NCBI GenBank assembly: GCA_029255685.2
Contig: CM055317.2
Location: 23,134,501-23,198,500, forward strand
Reading direction: 5' to 3'
Length of the DNA stretch: 64,000 nucleotides
From: Silene conica
Taxonomy: Eukaryota; Streptophyta; Magnoliopsida; Caryophyllales; Caryophyllaceae
Part shown: piece after piece, positions 58,700-64,000 of the stretch
Position numbering within the stretch: position 1 is the first letter of the stretch
How the letters are laid out: the number at the start of each line of letters is the position of its first letter
Notes under the pieces: model-generated
What the model was told of the DNA's origin: nothing
Seen by the model: the letters and a program-made list of their open reading frames with translations, nothing else
Database searches by the model: none
Program-made: the position numbers and the translations under genes

Positions 58700-61600
58700 A
58701 TTTTAAATGAGTATTGAAAGGCATTTCAGAAATTACAAAATATTTTTTCTACAAAATTTCACTTTATTCTTTATAGATGAGACATTGTTTTATAAAGTGT
58801 AATATTCTTTACGAGGGTGGGGTAGATAGGTTTTGGAGGAGGAGGTAAGTGTCTCAAGGGGTATGGTTTGGCTCTGACGTTTAAGAATGTAATTTGAGTA
58901 GTACAATAAAATCTCGACAGGCTGGGGTAGTTCAGGGATACTGTTGATGGTTTTGAGGATCAAGTTGGTTAGTTAGGTTATCAAGTTTCGATTTAATGAG
59001 TACAAATATATAATTATAAATATAAATAACAAAGAACACAACAACGTGCATGAATTAAGCGGAAAAACTGTGTTGGTGAGATGAAATTTAATTGTGTATT
59101 AGAAGATATTTGATAAACAACAAAATAATGGGAAATAAAGGTGTTTTCAGGACGGATAGAGTAAGCAGTAAAAAGACCGAAATTATTTTTAATCATAGTA
59201 CTAGATTATAGTTTATTATAATCCGTATTCCATTTGTTCCTCCATATTTTCAACTTATTTTTTACAATAAGATATTGTCTTATAGGGTAATGGTCGATTT
59301 TAAATTAGATCCGTTGATTTTTGTTTTTAGGGATGAGGGTAGATATGTCTCAAGGGATGAAGTAAGTGTCCAGGGGTAGAATTATTCTCCAACATTTAAG
59401 TGTGATTTGAGTTGTACAAAAAAATGTCTATAGGTTATGGTTGTTCTGGGATATAGTTGATTTTGTTGGTGAAGTTGGTTAGTTAGATGAGAAGGGTACG
59501 GATAATACCTGAATGGTATGGAAAAATGGTACGTGTGTACTAAGGTTATGATTAGAACAACTGCGAAAATAAGTAAATAAATTTTATTTCAAAGTTTTAT
59601 TTTGTGAAACTGGCAGAGACATAAATGCTGTAAAAATATGTTAAAAATCTGAAGTAACATGTATATATATTGTAACACTACCCTAAGAGTGTGAGGGGAA
59701 AATTGTCCCACATCGGTAAAATGTGAGGCTTGTGATATGTTTATAATAACTTCCACTCACCACTTAGTAACAAGGCCTTGTGCTTTTTGGCTTAAGTGAG
59801 GACAAATAATTTGGTCTAAAGGCATACCTCTCATCTTATTGGGGTATGTTACGACCGTGGTGGGTCGGTTTGTTACAAATGGTATCAGAGCGACTCTGCG
59901 ACCGTGTGGTGAGTCTGTGGTCGGGAGTACCCGGGTCACACACCTAGCGGGGGAGGATTCTGGCCGGCTTGTGATATGTTTATAATAACTTCCACCCACC
60001 ACTCCTTGTGCTTTTGGGCTTAAGTGAGGACAAATAATTTGGCCCAAAGGCATACCTCACATCTTATTGGGGTGTGTTACGACCGTGGTGGGTCGGGTTG
60101 TTACATATATACTCAATTTTGATTGTTATAGGATGGGGGTTGATTTTACATTAGAAATGTCTATTTTTTTAGGGGTGGGCTGATTTGAGTAGTACAAGTA
60201 AATGTCGATAGACTGGGGTTTTCAGGGATACCTTTTATAATTGATTTTGATGGTTAAGTTGGTTAGGTGGGTGAGTAGGGTACTCGGCGGGTAGGATTAT
60301 CTCCGGCGTTTACGAGTGTGTTTTAAGAGCTAGAAAAATATATTCATATGTTGGACTGAGGTTGTTCAAGGATAAGGATATGGTTATGATTGATTATCAT
60401 GGGTTTGGTTGGTTAGTCGGGTGGAAAGGGTTGAATATGGAAAATGGTAGATACGTGAGATATTGATTGGAGAAGGTGAATAGATAAATTTTATTTGAAA
60501 AGTGCATTATATAAAAATAAGAACTCACAAATAATATAAATATTGGCTAAAAACCTTTAAAATATCATATGTATAGACTCAATTTTGTTTCTTTGTTAAA
60601 AATAAAACTAAACAATTAAATATTATACTCATCTAATCGAATGCTCTCTTGGGTCGGAGCATAAATTTTAATGTTGAATGACTTTATAATATTTTTTGTG
60701 CTATTAAAATTAGAAAATTAGAAAAGAATAAAGTATGTACGATTTTTCTATTTGAACTAGAATATAGTTGATCATAAAAAAAAAGTTATTTACCACCTTC
60801 TTGTTATAATTAGAAAATAATAAGTTATTTAGATTTTTTCTATTAGAATTAGGAAATAATAAATTATTTACAATTTTTCCACCCCTTATTAAACTAGAAA
60901 TTTATATTGTTTAATATTTGTATGCTTTTTATATAATTTTTTTTTTTACTTTTTTCCAACTTTTCTAATAAACATGAAGATGGGAGATGGGGAGAAAAGA
61001 ACTAACTCAGTTAGTTTTCCTTAAAATGCAACTACATCTTAACATTATACCGGGTCAAAAGACGTCATAAATCTGTTACTCTTCTTTATACATCATGCTT
61101 TTATCTTATCCATATTACTTGACCTTTCTTAAAATTAAAATGGATATCTCCACTTAATTAAGAAATTGTGGAACTAATATGGGAAAATATTTAAGTTGGT
61201 TAGTTGAGTTAGAAGATATGATGAATGTCTAAATGGTGTGGAAAAAGGGTAGTAAGACAATGATTAGAAACAATGTTAAAATAATTATAAAAATTCCATT
61301 CAAGTTTGCATAATGTAGAAAAGACAGAGGCGCGTATACTCTAAAAATAAGTTAAAAATCTCTTAAATATCATGTATATATATACTTAATTTTGATTGTC
61401 TTATATGATGAGGGTTGATTTTACAATAGATGTGTCTATTTTTTAGAGGTGGGGTAATATAGGTCTTAAGGTAGGAGGTAAGTGTTTTTAGGATAGGGTT
61501 ACTTTCCGACATTTAAGACTGTGATTTGAGTAGTACAAGTAAATATAGGTACGATGAGGTTGTTCAGTGACGCATACGTTTAATTTAATTTCGATGGTCA

Positions 61601-61720
61601 AGTTGGTTAGTTGGGTGAAAATGGTACGATGAATGCCTGAATGGTGTGGAAAATGAGGGGTATGTAGTTAGAAAACTGAGAAGTAGATAAATTGTATTTC
61701 GAGGTTGCATTATGTGTAAA
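58700..61720. repeat. Diverged repeats with ttggttagttaggt and gattttgagtagtacaa motifs
   Basis: Similar blocks occur at about 58780-58990, 59270-59660, 60120-60600 and 61380-61720. Each contains in order gggtagataggt-like, aagtgt, gtgatttgagtagtacaa, ggggttgttcagggata and caagttggttagttgggt. The blocks are only moderately conserved. A larger match links 58250-58510 with 60895-61205. It is an old internal amplification. Confidence 0.75.
59671..60105 (+). mobile_element. TRIM element, copy 2 (partial right LTR)
   Basis: The left LTR is 59671-59877 (TGTAACAC...GTTACA). The primer-binding site tggtatcagagc follows at 59880-59891. The internal part shares gaccgtgtggtgag and acccgggtca with copy 1. 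The right LTR, partial, ends at 60105. A 5-bp duplication TATAT flanks it (59666-59670, 60106-60110). Plus orientation, opposite to copy 1, and nested in the Helitron. It looks incomplete. Confidence 0.9.
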
Positions 61721-61735
61721 TAATATAGACATATA

Positions 61736-61992
61736 CTCCCTCCATTCTTTTTATATCACCCAATTTCTATTTTGACACTATTCACAATCGAGTATTCAAC
61801 ATCAGTTTTCTCTCAATCCGTTCACGGAAATATATTCATGTGAGATCTTTTTTGGATTGTCTTGATAAGAGGGTTAAAAATATCAAACTTTTATAATTTT
61901 TAGTAGTATGTAGCTAAAGATATAATCAAAACAAAATGAACATCGGCAAACGTGTATAAAGAAATGTGGTGATATAAAAAGAATGGAGGGAG
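61736..61992. mobile_element. Stowaway-type MITE (257 bp)
   Basis: A 25-bp perfect terminal inverted repeat starts CTCCCTCCATTCTTTTTATA. The element is flanked by TA at 61734-61735 and 61993-61994. Terminal sequence and TA duplication are diagnostic of Stowaway (Tc1/mariner-derived) MITEs. It has no coding capacity. The perfect arms suggest a fairly recent insertion. Confidence 0.95.
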
Positions 61993-62891
61993 TATGCAAC
62001 AAAAATAGATTAGAATTTTCTAAAAGATCATGTTTGTAAACTCAAATTTGTTTTTCTTTGTGAAAAACAAAAATACTTAATCAAATGTTAATAAGTGTCA
62101 TGTTAATAAAGTATTATTAACTTTTAACTAGGTTTTTTATTGTCTTGGTGATCGATTAAAAAAGCATCATAATTTAAATTTTACACCCAACTCCAATGTA
62201 ACCATTCACACTTCTCTCCTACCTGATTTGTTAACTAAACAAAAAATTGCATGTCTTTGTTTTCCCCGTCAAGCACTTCTCACTCAAACAATGTCGGTTT
62301 TGAAGGTAAAAGTTAAGTTTCTGATAGATGGATAAACTTTTCAAAGGGAGAGCTAAATTTGAGAGATAAGTCTGGGTGTTTCGTGAAGCAGAGGTGACTT
62401 GAATATTTTAGGTGTGTATTAGAAACTAGGAGAAGCGCCTCGATGATGAATTAGATGGTTGTTTGAGGTAGGAATAAAGATGACTTCGTCGCATTCGGTG
62501 GTTAATTTCATGATAGCATAGGTTAATTAGTAGGCGTGACTTGGGATTGTGGACCGTTTCACGTGTAGTTTGAAGGGTAATAGTAGTGGTTTAAAGGGTT
62601 CTTTCGAGTGGTACTGAAGATGATTACGACGAATTGTGTGGTTATTAGATGTATCTGTGATTTAATACGATGGACGCATGATAAGTGTATGAATAATGAT
62701 AGCATTAATGACATAAATGAATATAAACGAGGTAATTTCATTAACAAAATATCACATTTATAGAACAAACTAATACTATTTTTATATCAAGAAAAAAAAG
62801 TATTATGATTTATTTTTTATTACATGGTGACGAATTTTATAAATATCACAAATAATTTAGTATCCGTGCATCGCACGGGCAAAAATACTAG

Positions 62892-63005
62892 TTATTCTAA
62901 TATGCGGAACTAATTCCTTCTTTTCTTGGTTCAAGACATTGAAGCACTTATTATTCAATTACGAGTTTGAAAGTTTTAATCTTTGTCTCGACTATTGTTA
63001 ATTGC

Positions 63006-63038
<33 letters not shown>

Positions 63039-63658
63039 GTGAATATTGTCTTATGTTTGCTAGGTGGCCAACTAGTTATCTACTTCAGCGTTCTATTGTT
63101 AGTATCATTAATTGAATATGATTTATAAATTAACTTTATATTAGTAACAACTAGGGATTAATATTGAACGGGTTCGTTGATATTGATACTTAGAAGCAAT
63201 TGTCATATATCTAAAGTACAACCAGATTGTATTTGTTATTTATCTCTTGTAGAATTCTCTATTCATATTGTTACTAAACCTTAAACTGAATTGTTAAGGT
63301 TGTTTAATAGTTACGACTAGTTAAGAACGGGATACGTTTTAATTAGTTAATCGTATGGAGAATTGGATACTATTATTCACGAAAGGGTAGTTAAGATAAT
63401 TAATTAGAACCGTCTTACGATGATAGATTGGTATTAAGTTGTGGATTTGTACCTAGTCCAAAACCTTTAAATCATCTGAATTCAGTTACTTTATTATTTA
63501 TTAGTCTCGGTTCTTTAGATTAACTGTTCCAAATCAAATCCTCGTAAGCTAGTGACTTCACTCTTTAATCTTACACTTTAATTGATTTAGTCCTTCCTTA
63601 TCGATAGATCCTTACTATTTTAATAGTTTAGTAAGTGATTGTAAATTACTTTGATTAG
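62892..63658. other. Unassigned AT-rich flank with ATT microsatellite
   Basis: No gene. About nine ATT units lie near 63012-63040. The remainder has the look of retrotransposon LTR sequence (tcctcgtaagctagtgact, gattgtaaattac) but no family could be assigned. Confidence 0.3.
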
Positions 63659-64000
63659 TGATGCGTGCATTTTATATAGACCTTTTAGACCATATTAGCA
63701 CGCATTTCCATCTTTATTTCGTAGTGTTTTACTACAAATGTCTCCCGAATAGTCTACTTTGGTTTGTCTTGTGTTATTTGCAGATATGAGCCGTAGTAGA
63801 TCATAATCAAGCCTAAAACATGCCCCTATGCATGCATTTAGGAGAAGAGTTGAGTCGGAGTTTGTTACTACCATCTTGAGATGCGCGTAGAAATAATGGA
63901 AGTCTATCGAGCGAAAGAAGAGCTTCACGCTGCTGCTGCTTACTTTGAAGAGCCATAACTTGCGTTAAACAACAGATAATCAAGTGGTTCTAATTGTAGG
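63659..64000 (+). mobile_element. Possible start of an LTR (Gypsy-type)
   Basis: TGATGCGTGCATTTTATATA at 63659 resembles LTR starts of some plant Gypsy elements, and a sharp change of sequence character occurs there. The window ends before any primer-binding site or coding part, so this is tentative. Confidence 0.3.

Larger units (their letters stand above)
57039..62891 (+). mobile_element. Helitron candidate (5.85 kb) with internal tandem arrays
   Basis: The 5' end A|TCAATATATATAATTAAAGG continues into gaggcttttttcgagcgacg. The 3' end has hairpin CCGTGC/GCACGG (62864-62878) and CTAG (62888-62891) followed by T. The interior holds three tandem ~395-bp units, diverged longer repeats, a TRIM and a Stowaway MITE, but no Rep/helicase protein, so it is non-autonomous. 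Pairing of the two ends is inference; another boundary could lie inside. Confidence 0.6.

Overview
The window looks like a stretch of plant nuclear genome, from a eudicot and possibly the Caryophyllales (lineage is inference only). It holds one host gene with many short AT-rich introns, and most of the rest is transposable elements. Those include L1 LINEs with CCHC-type ORF1, an RTE LINE, Copia and long-LTR elements primed by tRNA-iMet, TRIMs, a Stowaway MITE and Helitrons. No bacterial-style operons, CRISPR arrays, rRNA or tRNA genes were seen.

Layout. 1-2711: 3' part of a decayed L1 LINE (+). 3101-18914 (-): a SMARCAL1/CHR18-type annealing helicase gene. I assembled 24 exons by conserved protein sequence, splice sites and phase, giving 2166 nt and 721 residues. 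Its introns hold an RTE LINE fragment and smaller repeats. 19422 on: a minus-strand Helitron end, about 500 bp upstream of the helicase start codon. A nearly intact 7.3-kb L1 (19527-26813) with an 11-bp target-site duplication sits beside it. 26945-35.07 kb: a Helitron 5' end, a LINE tail, a long LTR with its leader (27.1-29.9 kb) and a second L1 (29.9-35.07 kb, -) that stops at the LTR edge. 35.1-41.9 kb: an AT-rich Helitron zone with several recognisable ends, plus a Mutator-like MITE whose unoccupied counterpart lies 1.2 kb away. 42369-51310: a nearly complete but broken Copia element with TSD TACCC, inserted into one unit of a 308-bp tandem duplication. 52.1-55.07 kb: a second copy of the long-LTR family. 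55.4-56.2 kb: an L1 tail and a TRIM. 57039-62891: a Helitron candidate carrying tandem arrays, a second TRIM and a Stowaway MITE. The last kilobase is unassigned, with a possible LTR edge at 63659.

How it fits together. The helicase is the only clear host protein gene; its motifs are complete, so it is probably functional. The rest is a nested graveyard dominated by minus-strand retroelements. The most informative points are the ATGA stop/start overlap joining ORF1 and ORF2 of the near-intact L1, a dense array of the palindrome CTCGATCGAG in the Copia leader, Helitrons with internal tandem arrays, and recurrent homopolymer-associated frame breaks in the LINEs, including a 36-G tract. The last may reflect either biology or assembly error. 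I did not find a convincing new multi-gene system.
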